Assembly: GCA_027422505.1 (NCBI GenBank)
Contig: JAPQWV010000050.1
Coordinates: 62,001-126,000 of the forward strand
Length of the DNA: 64,000 nt
From: Craterostigma plantagineum
Lineage: Eukaryota > Streptophyta > Magnoliopsida > Lamiales > Linderniaceae
Direction: 5' to 3'
Shown in pieces: positions 1-11,631 of the stretch (positions are counted from its first letter, which is position 1; every line of letters starts with the position of its first letter). Below the pieces are notes generated by a model, which worked only from the letters and a program-made list of their open reading frames with translations, was not told where the DNA came from and ran no database searches. Both the position numbers and the translations under genes were made by a program.

Positions 1-299
1 GTGGTTTGAGCATTTTCTGAGGAGACCTTTATATCTGTTCTATGCATCGCTTAATAATTCTCCGCCTATTTGTTTGATGTTTACGAGTTCGGCCCTGATC
101 TCTCTAGTTCTTGATAGCGGATTATACTTTCTTGCCAACTACTCCCAACTATTGATGGATGCGTGTGGAGTGAAGAGAACCACTTCAGAGTGCGTTTGGA
201 TATGCGTATATGAAGTGAATCGAATGATTTAAAATTATGGATTTCAGAATCTTAATTTGAAATCCAGATCAATTGTTTGCCAAACGTTACGATGTCCTA

Positions 300-545
300 A
301 TTCGGATTTAAAATGAAGCTCGAGCTTGAACACGAGAAGCTCGTCGAACTCGAATTCTGTATTTTTCAAAAGTACAAAAAATAAAATTAATAAATAATAA
401 AAAGGCAAGCTTGCGAGCTTTAGAGTCCCACGAGTGAGCTCGAGCTCGACAAGAGTTCGTCGAGCTCAAGCGGAATCATTCGCGAGCCTGTAACGAGCTC
501 GAGATGGCTCATCGAGCTCGCGAGCAGCTCGACTCATCGTTCAGC
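300..545. repeat. GAGCTC/CGAGC-rich dispersed repeat
   Basis: The block is packed with permutations of GAGCTCGAGC on both strands, around an AT-rich core at about 355-410. Composition resembles the element at 5299-5682, whose ends look hAT-like, but I cannot place clear terminal inverted repeats or a target-site duplication here. It is probably a decayed non-autonomous DNA transposon. Confidence 0.4.
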
Positions 546-1497
546 TTCTAATTTTATTATGTATTTTATTTATTATTATATGGGTTAATTTTATTATTAT
601 TAGTTATTAATGGAACGTTTGACATGAAATTTCAAATCCGAAAGCGTTTAGATTTAACCTTGGATTTGGCAAAATCGAAACTCAACGGTTCGATTGCCAA
701 ACGGGGGATTTGGGAGAAACCCGAATTTCAAATCAAGATTCGAAAATCCAGATGAATTTGGTGGTATGTGCGTTCGCGTCTTCGTTGATCAACACATGAA
801 ATTGAACCAGTCATCATGTGTATAGTACCGGCTTGATCTCAAATTGGATTCCCTGTATATTCGGGATGTCAAATGGGTCATTATCATCAATCTGGCCTGG
901 AAGTGCTCGACTCAACAGACTGGGTCGTCGAACAACCAACTGATCATGGATTTCTTTTCCTCGTGATTGTCTTGTTCTAGATCCTCTATATTTCGTCTTC
1001 GATTTTGGTTGTTACGTCGGCACGTCGCTTCTATTTCCGTGTCGATACAAATCATTATTATGAGTTCCGTGTCATGCACCAAATGATATTTCTCAAAAAA
1101 AAAAAATCAGCTACATAAGTCCAGTAACAAAAATAAAGTGTAGTGACGTACGAAAATAAAGTAATAAAAATTATAAAATAAAATGAAAATTAAAAATGAT
1201 GATAGTACTAATAGTAATACTAATAATATTATAATAAAAATAATAAAATTATTATTATACTTGTATTGTGCATAAAAACTTAGAACTAAACTTAAAACTA
1301 ATGATACTATTGTCCCAGTCAACGACACAAAAAGCTTGACACGTTCGAATACCAACAAATGGACTTGGCCGTGCAAGTCGTATAAATTTGATGCAAGTCC
1401 AAGTATAGATTTAAGGGCTATTTCGTATCAAGCCCCCCAAATGTTTCATCTAGGATTCAGACCCCGTCAGGAAAAAAATTAGGTTTAATGATTCATT

Positions 1498-1680
1498 TTC
1501 TGCAGTATCACTTCATTGCTCTGAAATACCAGTATGTTGAAATTTTGTAACACAAAACGATCATCCGTTGCCAGTTTACGATCATCCGATATCAGTTCAT
1601 TTCTGCAGTACCTCTTCATTGTTCTGAAATAACAATATGTTGAAAGTTTGTAACGCAAAACGATCATTCTATACCAGTCC
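1498..1680. repeat. Imperfect tandem duplication (~110-bp period)
   Basis: Two copies of a segment beginning TTTCTGCAGTA and running through 'TCATTG.TCTGAAATA' and 'CACAAAACGATCAT'/'CGCAAAACGATCAT' lie at about 1498-1575 and 1608-1675. The surrounding 1400-1800 looks like one dispersed repeat, with no coding potential. Confidence 0.55.
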
Positions 1681-3562
1681 ATATATCTTTTATACCACTT
1701 TTTTACACGACAGAAAATGGGTCCTTTAACCTAAAGTTTTTTTTTTTTCTAATAGGGTCTTAAATCTATGTTAAACATCTTGAATTGACCCTAGATGTAA
1801 GAGGACATCTCTATTACTTTTAAGATATTATTGCGGAATTCTTGAAACGATTTTTACATAAGGCGTTATGATTTTCGTTAGACTTTTTTTTTTTTAAAAA
1901 ATAAAACAATGTAATATCTGTATAAATCCAGTATTAATTAATATACGGACATATAAGTATTGGTTATGTGTCCCCATCAGCTCTTTTGTCGTGATCTAGG
2001 AAAATTGCGTCATAGAATATTATAGTATTGGAATCCACCACATGCAATATATATAACATAAACAAATTCAGCTCGCCTTTTTTGATGGGCAATATCCAAT
2101 TATCGGATGACTTATGGAGTTATACAGAGAACAAATACAAATACGCACGAGCTTATTAGATAGTAGCTCGTGAATAAATTCAAGTGCCCTGACGTCGTTA
2201 TCCGATGTTATCACCTAAAACCTTTATAATATTGTAAAGATGTTCTTATTAAGTTAATGCAACCTTCCTCCCCACCTATAGTTTAATTTCATCTAGATTG
2301 GTCGAAGACTCAGTAAATGACTATTTTGGACATGGTTACGATGATATATGTTGGAATAATGAATTTGTCTAAGTTAATGCTATCATAATTGTCAATCTTA
2401 ATAATTCCACGAAGTTTTGTACCTGCGTCATGCTTACAGCCAATTGGATAATAAAATTGAAAATAAGTGTATAATGATGAATAACATTAAAAATATAATA
2501 ATTCTTTTTCAATTACGATAAACTAAAAGAACCAAGACTACTTCCATCAAATTTTTGGTTGATTTATTTTCAATGGGAAACCGGTCGAAATATGTTACTT
2601 TTCTTAAAAAAAAATGAAAACAAACAATTATATGTCGGAAAATTTCAATGGACTTGCAGATGAAAATAATAAAATATTTTATATAAAATGAAAAAAATTA
2701 CAATTGCCTCAATATTTCCCAATCAATGATCTTCCTGAAGTAAGTTAAGTTCATACACTCGAGTACCGTGGATGACACACAAACATATGCTACAACATCT
2801 TTAAACAGAAATGCTCGTCGAAATTATGACTTTTCAAACGGCTGTAGCTCTATGCAGGCTTGTGTACGGTTTAGTTTACGATGCTGAACCTTATTAGCTT
2901 ATGTTGAACGGCTATTTTATTTTCATTTATTAGAAACCAATTTAGGAGAAAGAGTTTTGCTACTACAGCTCTGACGGTGCAATCTGTAATTGTAAACACA
3001 TAAAAAGTTGTCGAAGGTAGTCGAAAAATGCCGTCTAGGATATAAATTGTCGGTCCCAATAAGGGTTGTGCTAGGATGATATCTAAGTCAATATATTATA
3101 TTTAATTTAATTTCAACTTACAAAAAAATACATCCTAAAACTCGGTTTAGGGCCCATACTAGGACCCCTGGCGCCCATCACAATTCACAACACTTATTAC
3201 GAGTATATGAAATAATCAAAACCAAAATCTTTATTAGCAAAAAAATTTCATCTCGGCAGTCCATCCCCTTAAAAATATAGTTTCCACTTAATCAAGCACA
3301 TGGGTAATAAGCTTAAAAATAATAAATCCGACCTTATTTCGTGGGGTTTTCCTAAATTAATTATGTCCACTTTCATTAATTTTTTAATCTATTATCTATA
3401 AAAAAAAGTTTTATTGTTTCCGATTGACCAATAAATGCAACTAGAGTAATAATCTAGGCTACTTGTATATATCTACTACCTACAAGAAGAGATCGGATTC
3501 CTTAGATCTGCACAGCACAGCCTAGCATTCACTCACATGCCAAAATAAGGCATAGACTAAAA

Positions 3563-3570
3563 TATAAAAA
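3563..3570 (+). promoter_or_regulatory. Candidate TATA box of the first MYB gene
   Basis: TATAAAAA lies 46 bp upstream of the MYB start codon. The spacing would leave a very short 5' leader, so a further upstream start site is also possible. Confidence 0.4.
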
Positions 3571-3615
3571 CCCTCTTTAGTCATTCTTACCTAAAGAATA
3601 TCGGTAAAGAAGAAA

Positions 3616-5065
3616 ATGGTTAGATCACCTTTTATTGACGAAAATGGACTCAAAAGAGGTGCTTGGAGTGAAGAAGAAGACAAAAAGTTGAAAGACTATG
3701 TTCTCAAGTATGGCCATTGGAACTGGAAATTGCTTCCAAATTTTGCAGGTAAAATTCTACTTATTACTACTATTCAGTACTTTTTGTCGATTGGAAAGTT
3801 GAAAATCTTTTCTTTTTGTTGATTGAAAAGTTGAAAATCTTTTTCAAAAAAAATGAAGTGAGGTTTTCTATAGACGAAGAACATATCATTAGCTTTACGA
3901 ATTGTTTGGAAAGTAAGCCCATCTTACTCGGTTATATTACTATATCAATTGGTCTTAGTATGAATTTCCAATTTATAACATTGAATGAAACGGTGTTTGA
4001 GTTGTATGTTGGGGCTTACACAACGTAAAGGCGAGGGATGTATTGAAATTTGTCCTTCGTATGAATAAATCAAAACCTGGCTTAGGTAACTAATGAGTAG
4101 ATGAGATAACTCTTCCAGAACTCTTAAATCTCAGTCAAAACAATGTTTGATACACTATTATTTGATTTAAATACATATATTTATACATATGACTTTGTTT
4201 GTTTGACTGATAGGACTTTCAAGATGTGGGAAGAGTTGCAGGTTGCGATGGTATAATTACCTTAAACCTGGATTGAAGCATGGGAATATCAACGAGCAAG
4301 AACACGAGCTTATCAAGAAACTACACGGTGAACTTGGAAACAAGTACGTTTAAGTATACGCAACTTAATTGTATATAATTATATATAATGTTAATAAATT
4401 TAATCCTTTTTTAATCTCTGACCCCTCATTTTAATTCTTTAACATGTTTTCTCATGAATCATGTTCCATCCAGGTGGTCGGACATAGCCTCGAGACTTGG
4501 AAGAACAGATAATGAAATAAAGAACTATTGGCACACACACTTTGGTACAAAGAAGAGATCAACAAGAGTATTACCTTCTACTGCATCAAATAAGGTGAAG
4601 AAGAAGATGAAGAGATCGCCCAATGACGAAGATGATAAAATAAGATCAAATGCTGGTCAGAATACCAAAATAAGATCAAATTCAGACCAGGCCATGTACA
4701 TCTTTGAGTCGTCCAACTCCTCAATCTCTGAAGAACAACCAAAAACGAGCTTGATGTCATCACTAAACAATAAGCAGCCGAATATTGAATCTTGTGGGGA
4801 GAATTACTACTTGAAGTCGCCCTTAAGCACCACCAACCTTCTTACAAGCAGCAGCTACTTGCTTGACGATGGATCAGATGTCAGACATATTTCAACGGTT
4901 GAGATTTTACAGGATTACTGTTCTGTGGAAGAAGGGTTTCTTAACTTGATGAGGAAAGGAAGTGAGGAAGAATCTGCTGCTGCTAATTGTTTGGACTCCT
5001 TGTTTGATAATGCAGCTGACGAATCAAATAGTTTCTGGAGTCAGCCATTTGTGTTTGATGTATAA
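3616..5065 (+). CDS. R2R3-MYB transcription factor, MYB13/14/15 (subgroup 2)-like
   Basis: Three exons are read: 3616-3748, 4214-4343 and 4474-5065, with GT-AG introns. The 133/130-bp sizes of exons 1 and 2 are canonical for R2R3-MYB genes. The product is 284 aa. R2 starts [15 protein letters not shown] and carries its three spaced tryptophans (W at [21 protein letters not shown]); R3 has '[20 protein letters not shown]' in place of its first tryptophan, then [11 protein letters not shown] and the DNA-recognition helix [13 protein letters not shown]. The '[12 protein letters not shown]' and 'GLKHGNI' strings are those of the MYB13/14/15 stress/phenylpropanoid group. The acidic, serine-rich C-terminus ends in [10 protein letters not shown], a likely activation region. 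Subgroup placement is by motif resemblance only; target genes cannot be told from sequence. The gene looks intact. Confidence 0.92.
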
Positions 5066-5298
5066 AATAATTAAATTACTAGCTTGCTTGCTTTGCTGGG
5101 CTATTACTGTGTTCAAATGTTATTGATACAACACTTCTAACCAAATATATTCGTATATGTGACGAGACAACGACATGGCTATTGAAATGATGATAAATTA
5201 GCACCACTTGGAACCCTAATTATTAGGTACTATAATATGATTTAAGATTTGATTTAAACAGTTTCCCAAATCAGTACTACTAGTCGGTACATACTCTC

Positions 5299-5682
5299 CA
5301 GACTTGAAAATGAGCTGAGCCGCTCGCAAGCAGTTCAATCAAAGCTTGATTCGAGCTCGAGCTGGCTGTTGGCAATCGAGCCGATCATATCCGGGCTCGT
5401 CGTCGTCGAGCCCTTATCGAGCCGACAATTTTATTTTTCAATATATTAAATATTTTATATTTTATATTAAAGTAACTAATTTATTTAATTATATATACCG
5501 AACTCGAGACGAGCCCGAATTCGAGCTCAAATACCTCACATGATACTACGCTTACCGAGCTTATCGAGCCGAGTCGAGCTTCAACATTTTTAACCGAGCC
5601 GAGCCCGAGCCCAATAAGCCTTAATCGAGCCGAGCTCGAGCTGGCCCATGTTCGGGCTCGGCTCGGCTCGTTTACACCCCTA
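5299..5682. mobile_element. hAT-like non-autonomous element, GAGCC/GGCTC-rich
   Basis: The right end, read on the minus strand, is TAGGGGTGTAAACGAGCCGA; the left end is CAGACTTGAAAATGAGCTGA. Aligned, they form an imperfect terminal inverted repeat of about 23 bp. Subterminal regions are dense in GAGCTCG/GAGCCG and the core (5430-5500) is AT-rich. No 8-bp target duplication is recognisable, so it is probably old. It contains no transposase. Confidence 0.55.
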
Positions 5683-5689
5683 ATCGGGA

Positions 5690-7420
5690 CTAGCCGTTTT
5701 TAGTTGGAAGGAAGTTGTCGGTAGGAAAGACGAGGTCGCAAATCCATAAAACTCATCACATATACGAATATTTCTGGTTAACAATGTCGTTGCAGCCAAT
5801 GTCGCAAAATTTTCTAGGTGCTAGTCGGGCGCCCGGAGGGAGCCTAACGCCTAGACAGCCTAGGTGGTTTTCAGGTGGATTAAGCGGTATACGGTGTGTG
5901 TGTGTGTATATATGTAATATTAACATTCTACTAAATGTATATCAAATTTATCCGAGCATTCTACATAAATAATGTCAATACCAACAATAATATAGATATA
6001 TAAAAAAAGATTGATTTAATGATGTTGTGGGATGTAATTATCCTTTTGTATTTTAATTTCAGCTTATATATTTTTATATCTCAATTTAATATTTTAGGTA
6101 CACTACACGCAACAATTTGAAAATGCTATTTTCCTGTTGACTTGAAGTACTCATTTAATTGATGATTGATGTATACGAAGTCACTTCCAACTTATTTATT
6201 CCTAATGACCTATTATCAAATAATGCGACTAGAAATCAAATTTATAACTTTTCTAGACTTTATCGGAATGGATAGATAGATTTCTGGAAGCAAACGAAAA
6301 AGAAACAAAATATAACATAACTCATGGATCATTTTGTAACAACTGCATTGATTAATAAAAGGCAATTTAGGTTTTATTTCTGAAACTAGAACTGGAACAG
6401 AAGAAACAACAATTGACACAATAAATAGGTCCCCTTTTCTACGTTCCGGACAATTTGCGAACGTAAGTGTATCCGAATCTGCCAACTATATTAACATCAA
6501 TGTATAGATATGTCACGGGGTAATTAACTTAATTAATTTTTCGCCTTCTAAGCTTCCTCGGACACGGCAGGGCGCAGCTCCGTCAAGCCCGTCACTAAGT
6601 CTTCTTTGTTTGTCTGCAGAATGCGCGTACTCAAGGTAGTTCATTGATCTCAACCCTCGTTATTTTTTGCTAAAGACCTCGTGTTCAGTTAACTCCGAAC
6701 TTACACCAAAGAACTCTAACAAACTAAAACACAATAGATTACGGGAGGCGCACCTCCCAACCCACTTCTTATTACCTAAAAACGGGGGTCCCAAAGATGG
6801 AACACACAAGCTCGTTTCCCTCGTATAAGTACAAGTCGCTCACACTTAAGCCTGGCTAACCTGCTACTTACAAACACGGCAAAGACAACGACGCTCAACT
6901 TAGCCAAAATCGAATGTCCAACTCTAACACTTAGAGTTTTTCTCTCAAGACCTGCCCCCTTCAAATGAGAGAGCTTGGATCCATCTATAGGACTCGGTCA
7001 AGGCACCTCAAAGATCTTGCCTTCTTTTACCGCCTAAAATGGCCCAATCGCGGGAGCTACCGGACCTCCTGATTCGGCCAACCCGCAAATCTGCTTTTCA
7101 TGCAAAAGCAGGGAGATGGCAGGCGTCCTCTGGCCTTGGGCTGTATCTAATGATGGTCTGGCGGAACGCAACTTTTGGGAAGTTTAAAGTGACCTTCAAG
7201 CTTCGTGGTCCGTGGCTGCTCTGAACATCAATGATTGGTGTCAAGAAAAGCTGTCTCCATGCCAGACACGTGTGTCATGCCTTGCGCCGCGTCTCATGTC
7301 CCGCACCGCGTGCCAAGTCCGCTTCAGGTCCCTTCCAGGTTCGAGCCAAATTTTACCATCTAGCGACTCTAATACAAAGGCATAGCAACTAAATATCTCG
7401 GCCTAAATATTGATTACTCT
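5690..7420. other. Repeat-rich intergenic DNA, no gene recognised
   Basis: Contains a GCGCC/CTAGG-rich motif block at 5815-5895, a short (TG)n/(TA)n run at about 5895-5915 and AT-rich sequence to 6530. From about 6540 to 7400 base composition rises sharply in GC and contains repeated 'GCGCCGCGTCTC'-type strings, which suggests an unidentified retroelement fragment. No frame gives a recognisable domain. Confidence 0.4.
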
Positions 7421-7429
7421 TGGTGTACG

Positions 7430-7636
7430 GACAGTGAGACCTTGTGGAGACATCCTAGGAGTTTCTATGAAGCTCTCTTCCAGTTTGTACCAAATTCCAC
7501 TTCCATTTTCATGGATGGTGCTAGACCCAAACTTACCGTTGAGAAAAAGCATAGTTTTGCACATGTTAGTTTGAAGGAGGCTAGGAATGCGGTCTTTTCG
7601 GTGAAAGGTCTTAAGGCCCTAAGGACATTGCTTTGA
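7430..7636 (+). pseudogene. LINE reverse-transcriptase fragment
   Basis: The frame reads through 'RPKLTVEKKHSFAHVSL' and 'EARNAVFSVKGLKAL', which resembles the segment just before the 'kApGPDGf' block in plant L1-type LINE reverse transcriptases (the usual phrase is an FP-ls-E-x-x-L stretch, then EI..AVFSMKPLKAPGPDG). The frame stops right where GPDG would follow, and no other LINE domain is adjacent. It is an isolated 5' RT remnant; resemblance is by eye. Confidence 0.45.
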
Positions 7637-8336
7637 GGAAAGACTTCTTCGTGATTATCTTGTTGTCGTTACATAAGGAAACTAGTCCTTAAAAATGAAT
7701 TTATATAATATTTTAATGAAATGAGAAAGGATTAATATAAATTAAATGATCATTTAATAAACATTTATTGAATATTATTAACGATGGTCTAATATATTTT
7801 AGAATTGCTTAGGTTTATAAACTGGATTACTATTCACCGCCCCCTTTTTCCTACACTCCCCCTAAAGGACGATAAAAGACGATTTTGCCCTTTTAATAAA
7901 AATTTCTATTTAAAGCCCTTTTTCAGACAACACTTTCTATATCACAATCACACATTCAAATCAGACTAAAAAAACAAAAAATACTCAAATGAAATGGATC
8001 GACGACAGGGACAGGGGAAAGGAAATGGTCTATTCTCACGGCTAGTAAGCAAATTCTCGTAAAAATAGTTCGTATGTAGATGAATAATCGAACACGGGTC
8101 GGATATTTTTGGAAAAAGTCCAGATGGAACATTTTTTGGGCCGACGCAAGGCATGGCCGAAAAAATTTTTAGGCCGGTGCTGTGCCGGCCGATGAAACCA
8201 ATCGGCCGGTGCTGCAACGGCCGAAAATCATTTTCAGCCGCCTCTAGAGGTGGCCGAAAGTGCTGTTCGACCCTGAAATTATTTTTTTTTAAATAAATAT
8301 TTAATTGCAGATCAGGGGAGGACCTTCCTACCCGGA

Positions 8337-8364
8337 CCCCCCCCCCCCCCCCCCCCCCCCCCCC
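8337..8364. repeat. Poly-C homopolymer (28 nt)
   Basis: An uninterrupted run of 28 C sits just inside the left part of the 7.8-10.1 kb transposon. Runs of this length are rare in plant nuclear DNA and prone to length error. Confidence 0.9.
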
Positions 8365-8774
8365 GCGTTGGAGAGATCCGGAGAGCGCCACACGAGGACG
8401 CGCGGCGTTGATGCATCTATTCGTAGAGAACGGGAGGAGGAGAGGCGGCAGCGAGCTGCTGCTTCTTAGTCCGCATATGCGGATTACGATCCGCATGCAG
8501 GGTGGTCTGGAGCAGGCGATGATGACGTACCGAATGATGCAACATCGTTTCAGTCATCCGATGACGATGTGCCACCGGCCTCCTCAGGTAAGTATTTTTG
8601 TGTGTCGTGACTTAATATACGTAAAATAAATTATATTTATTTTTGCGTTATTCGTAAAAATGAAAGAGGGAGCAAGCGTTCCAGGGTCATAGATGATGAT
8701 TCCTGGAGGGTGCAGGGGCCACAGCCCGGTGGTCCAGATGATGACGAGGTGATCCCTAGTTATCTGAGGCACAT

Positions 8775-9480
8775 ATGAAGCCCGACATCATGCACGAGTT
8801 CTACCGCTCGTTGGCGGCTGCCAGGCAGTACTCGTGGGGATCGACAGCAATTGCGTACCTTTATCGCCAGCTTGGCCTTGCAAGCAGGGCGGATGCGAGG
8901 GGTGTAGCTGGGTGCCTCTCGTTATACAGGCGTGGATCTACGAGTACTTCCCATGCTTCCGCCCACACCGTCTCCCCCACCATGGAGCCTGGCTAGGAAC
9001 GATCACGCATGTAGTCTGTATCTCAGAACGAGAAGACGGTGAGCCGTTTGGTCGAGATCCGCCGTCAGATAGATGTCATGACTGCAAGCGAGGTATCTTA
9101 ACAATTTATATTCTATGTTTATAACAATTAATTAAAAATTATGAAATGTTATCAGGTTTCTTGGCTGCCGTACGGTCCCGATCCAGTGTCGCAGCACCAG
9201 AGGACGCTTTTCGTGGGTTGCGTTAGATATCGCGATATCGTTGAGCCCTAGTCACCTCGAGAGTGTTGCGCCAGCTGGGGTACGTGCTGGTGATCCCGCC
9301 ACCGATGAGTCCGCCACAGCAAGCTGTCATGCCAGCAGACCCGACGAGGTATAAGGTGGACTATTCTGCCGGTTCAACAGAACATGCTTGGCGTCAGTTC
9401 CCGTACGCCTACATCCTCAACCTTTCGTACATCAACCGGGCCGCTGTGGAGTACCTTGGTAAAACCGTTCAAGGGTACAT
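8775..9480 (+). pseudogene. Plant mobile domain (PMD / MAIN-like) gene relic
   Basis: Fragments in three frames assemble in order into the plant mobile domain: 'YSWGSTAIAYLYRQLGLASR' (from about 8835), then 'QAWIYEYFPCFRPHR' in another frame (about 8925-8970), then after a 60-bp AT-rich gap that looks like an intron (9091-9155), 'VSWLPYGPDPVSQHQRTLF' and 'VLRQLGYVLVIPPP' (9264 onward, frame changed again near 9248 by an interrupted 'VEP' codon stretch). The domain is known from MAIN/MAIL proteins and from transposon-borne copies. Two frame disruptions and an in-frame TAG at 9248-9250 mean it cannot make a full protein. An upstream arginine/glutamate-rich segment with an intron-like donor (8587) may be its first exon. 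Confidence 0.65.
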
Positions 9481-10072
9481 GGACCGGTATCACCGGTATT
9501 CTCATCCTCGCCTGCTTTCATCGGAGCCGGGATCCTCATCGGCTGGCATAACCCCGCGCAGCAACGGCGCATGTTTATGCTTCTTATATGTATCGGACGC
9601 GTACTATTTATGTTTGGAATATTTGTTTGCATCTTTATTCCGTTTCGAATTACTAATACAATAGATAGTCACAAATTATAACACAAAAATTACTAATATA
9701 AATATTATTCCCGAAAAATGTCTGATCGAGATTTTCGGCTAGGCAGTGCAGCGGACGATCGAAATTTTTGGCCCTGCATTGTACCAGCCGATCGTTTTCT
9801 CGGCCGGACCTGTCGGAGCCGAAAATTTCGTTCGGCTCGTGCACTGCAGGGCCGAAAATCTCGATCAATCGGTCCTAAAATGATAAATCGAATTTTTTTC
9901 CCGTATCGATCGATCGTTCGAATTTATTTGTGTATGTAGTTTTCAGTATTTCGTACCAGAATTATTTATTTAGTTTTTTCTTTTTAATTTAAATATCATA
10001 ATGGCAAAATCATTTTTTACAGTCCTTTAGGGGGGGTAACAAGTAAAAAGTGGGCGGTGAATAGTAATTCCC

Positions 10073-10445
10073 ATTATAAAACTCATTGATAGAGTTTAAC
10101 AGAAATTGAGATCTTATTCGAATTAGTTAAATGATCATCTAATGTAGTATTATATAAATTAATTGACCATTTAATATAAATTTAAATATCGTTTCCATAA
10201 TCAACTATGGAGTTACTGCATTGTTTAGCTTGTTTTGGGCCGGACACACATTTTTTTCGCTTATAGAAAGAAAATTTCTTACATATACTTAATGGTTATT
10301 ATTTTCACTTCTTCTATTTGATAGTTGAAAAGTAAAAGATGATTTTGATACCAGTTGAGAGACTGTTTTCGGTCACTGCGTAACAGTGGTAATTGGATGA
10401 ATGTTTTTTTGTTTCAAAAATACTGATATGATAATATTATATAAA
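10073..10445. other. AT-rich spacer, nothing recognised
   Basis: Only AT-rich sequence between the PMD transposon and the foldback element. I see no coding or structural feature. Confidence 0.5.
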
Positions 10446-11456
10446 TTGCTTAATTATTTATTTGGTCGCGTAACTTAAGGAGTGTTGCTAGGGTTGGCAG
10501 TGAGGCGGGGGATTCCCCGTCCCCGCGGGGATCGGCCCCGAACGGGCCAGGGAATCCCCGAGATTTTATCCCCGCGGGACGGGACGGGGAATGATTATTC
10601 CCGTTGGGGATCCCGCCCCGTCCCCGTTCCCCTTTCTATATTATAATATATATGTATATAATATTAAATTATAGTTTAAATAATATTAAAATAATATCAA
10701 ATATTGATTAAATAATATTAAATTAATACAAATAATATAAAATTATAATTTATATAATATTTATAACAAAAATATATTCAAATCAAATGTATATATTATA
10801 TTAAAAATAATATTTTTTTAAAAAAATTAAGAGGCGGAGAATCCCTGCGGGGACGGGGATTAGATCCCCGCCCCCGCTCCCGTCCCGCCCCGTTGCCATC
10901 AATAAGTATGCCATTATAGGGACAACTAATTTAGGGTGTGGCATTATAGGGACAACATGTTTTTAAATCGTGCAATTTATAGACATTATACCTGATTTTT
11001 CCCGAAATACATCACGCGCCACGCACGTGACCGATTTTATACGTGATGTTTCCCCAATATACATCACGTGCCACGCACGTGATCGATTTTACGCCGGAAG
11101 GTCCGACGTGGCACCGAACCGATGACATGACCGTTTTACAGAGATTTTTTGTTTTCTTAAATTAATTTTTGATATTGCGTCAAGTCAGTTTATTTTAATG
11201 ACGTGACATTTTCTGTAAAACGGGCATTTCATCGATCCGCCCAAAAATTAGCAAAAACGGGCATGTCATCGCTCCGGCGCCACGCCAGTTTTCCGGTATA
11301 AAATCGGTCACATGCGTGCCACATGACGTATTTTGAGGAAAAACTGTCTATAAATTGCACGATTTTAAACTTATTGTCCCTATAATGTTACAGCCTAAAT
11401 TAGCGGTCCTATAATGCCACAAACCCTAAATTACGGAACCAAAAAATTAATTAAGC
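10446..11456. mobile_element. Long foldback element interrupted by a hAT insertion
   Basis: Left-arm sequence 10446-10488 plus 10909-11040 is the inverted complement, with mismatches, of 11250-11456. Shared blocks include GGCATTATAGGGACAA, AATCGTGCAATTTATAGACA and the outer 'GCTTAATTA...TTTTGGT..CGTAA.TTA.GG'. The arms are about 170-200 bp; the centre contains repeated ACGCACGTGA and 'TTTTACAGA' strings. There is no coding capacity. A MULE-derived MITE is one possible identity. Confidence 0.65.
10489..10904. mobile_element. hAT-like non-autonomous element, GGGGA-rich
   Basis: The left end TAGGGTTGGCAGTGAGGCGG and the complement of the right end TATTGATGGCAACGGGGCGG form an imperfect TIR. Subterminal GGGGATC/CCCCGC clusters flank an AT-rich core at 10640-10825. 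Flanking octamers AGTGTTGC (10481-10488) and AGTATGCC (10905-10912) match at 6 of 8 positions, consistent with a decayed hAT target duplication. It interrupts the left arm of the larger foldback. Confidence 0.65.
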
Positions 11457-11631
11457 CTATATTAAATTACAACTTATGAAGCCTAAAAAACAACGGTAAT
11501 TTGTACGGTAGTTTTATATTTATTCTTTGCCTTCAGTCTTTGACTACCCTCACACGATTTCCTAGTTCCGCCCTGGCTATTTGATTCATATGAGTGGCGT
11601 ATAGCTTTGACGTAGGACAAATAATCTCAAC

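Larger units (their letters stand above)
1..3480. other. Intergenic AT-rich DNA, no gene recognised
   Basis: No reading frame here resembles a known protein; the short open frames are low-complexity. The stretch holds repeat debris: a GAGCTC-rich block near 300-545, MITE-like pieces with 'GTTTGG'/'CCAAAC' ends (about 185-290 and 600-720), a very AT-rich tract at 1130-1300 and a short tandem duplication near 1500-1680. The last few hundred bases before 3563 probably include the promoter of the MYB gene. Confidence 0.6.
7824..10072. mobile_element. TIR transposon (MULE-like) carrying a plant-mobile-domain gene
   Basis: Both ends carry the same block of about 70 bp in inverted orientation: ATTACTATTCACCGCCC, then CTTTTT, CCCCCTAAAGGAC and ATTTTGCC (left 7826-7895; right the complement of 10005-10070). 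Flanks read TTATAAACT on the left and TTATAAAACT on the right, a near-match to a roughly 9-bp target duplication with one extra A. Long TIRs and a TSD near 9 bp fit a Mutator-like element. No transposase is seen; the cargo is a broken plant-mobile-domain gene. GGCCGA-rich subterminal stretches lie at 8145-8270 and 9735-9860. Confidence 0.72.

Noticed and set aside
5299..5682. Coding region (65-codon frame over GAGCTC repeats)
   Set aside because: The frame is produced by the low-complexity GAGCTCGAGC repeats of a transposon end.
8408..8629. A small independent protein gene at the left of the PMD transposon
   Set aside because: An arginine/glutamate-rich frame in a neighbouring phase and the donor-like site near 8587 make it more likely to be a first-exon relic of the PMD gene.
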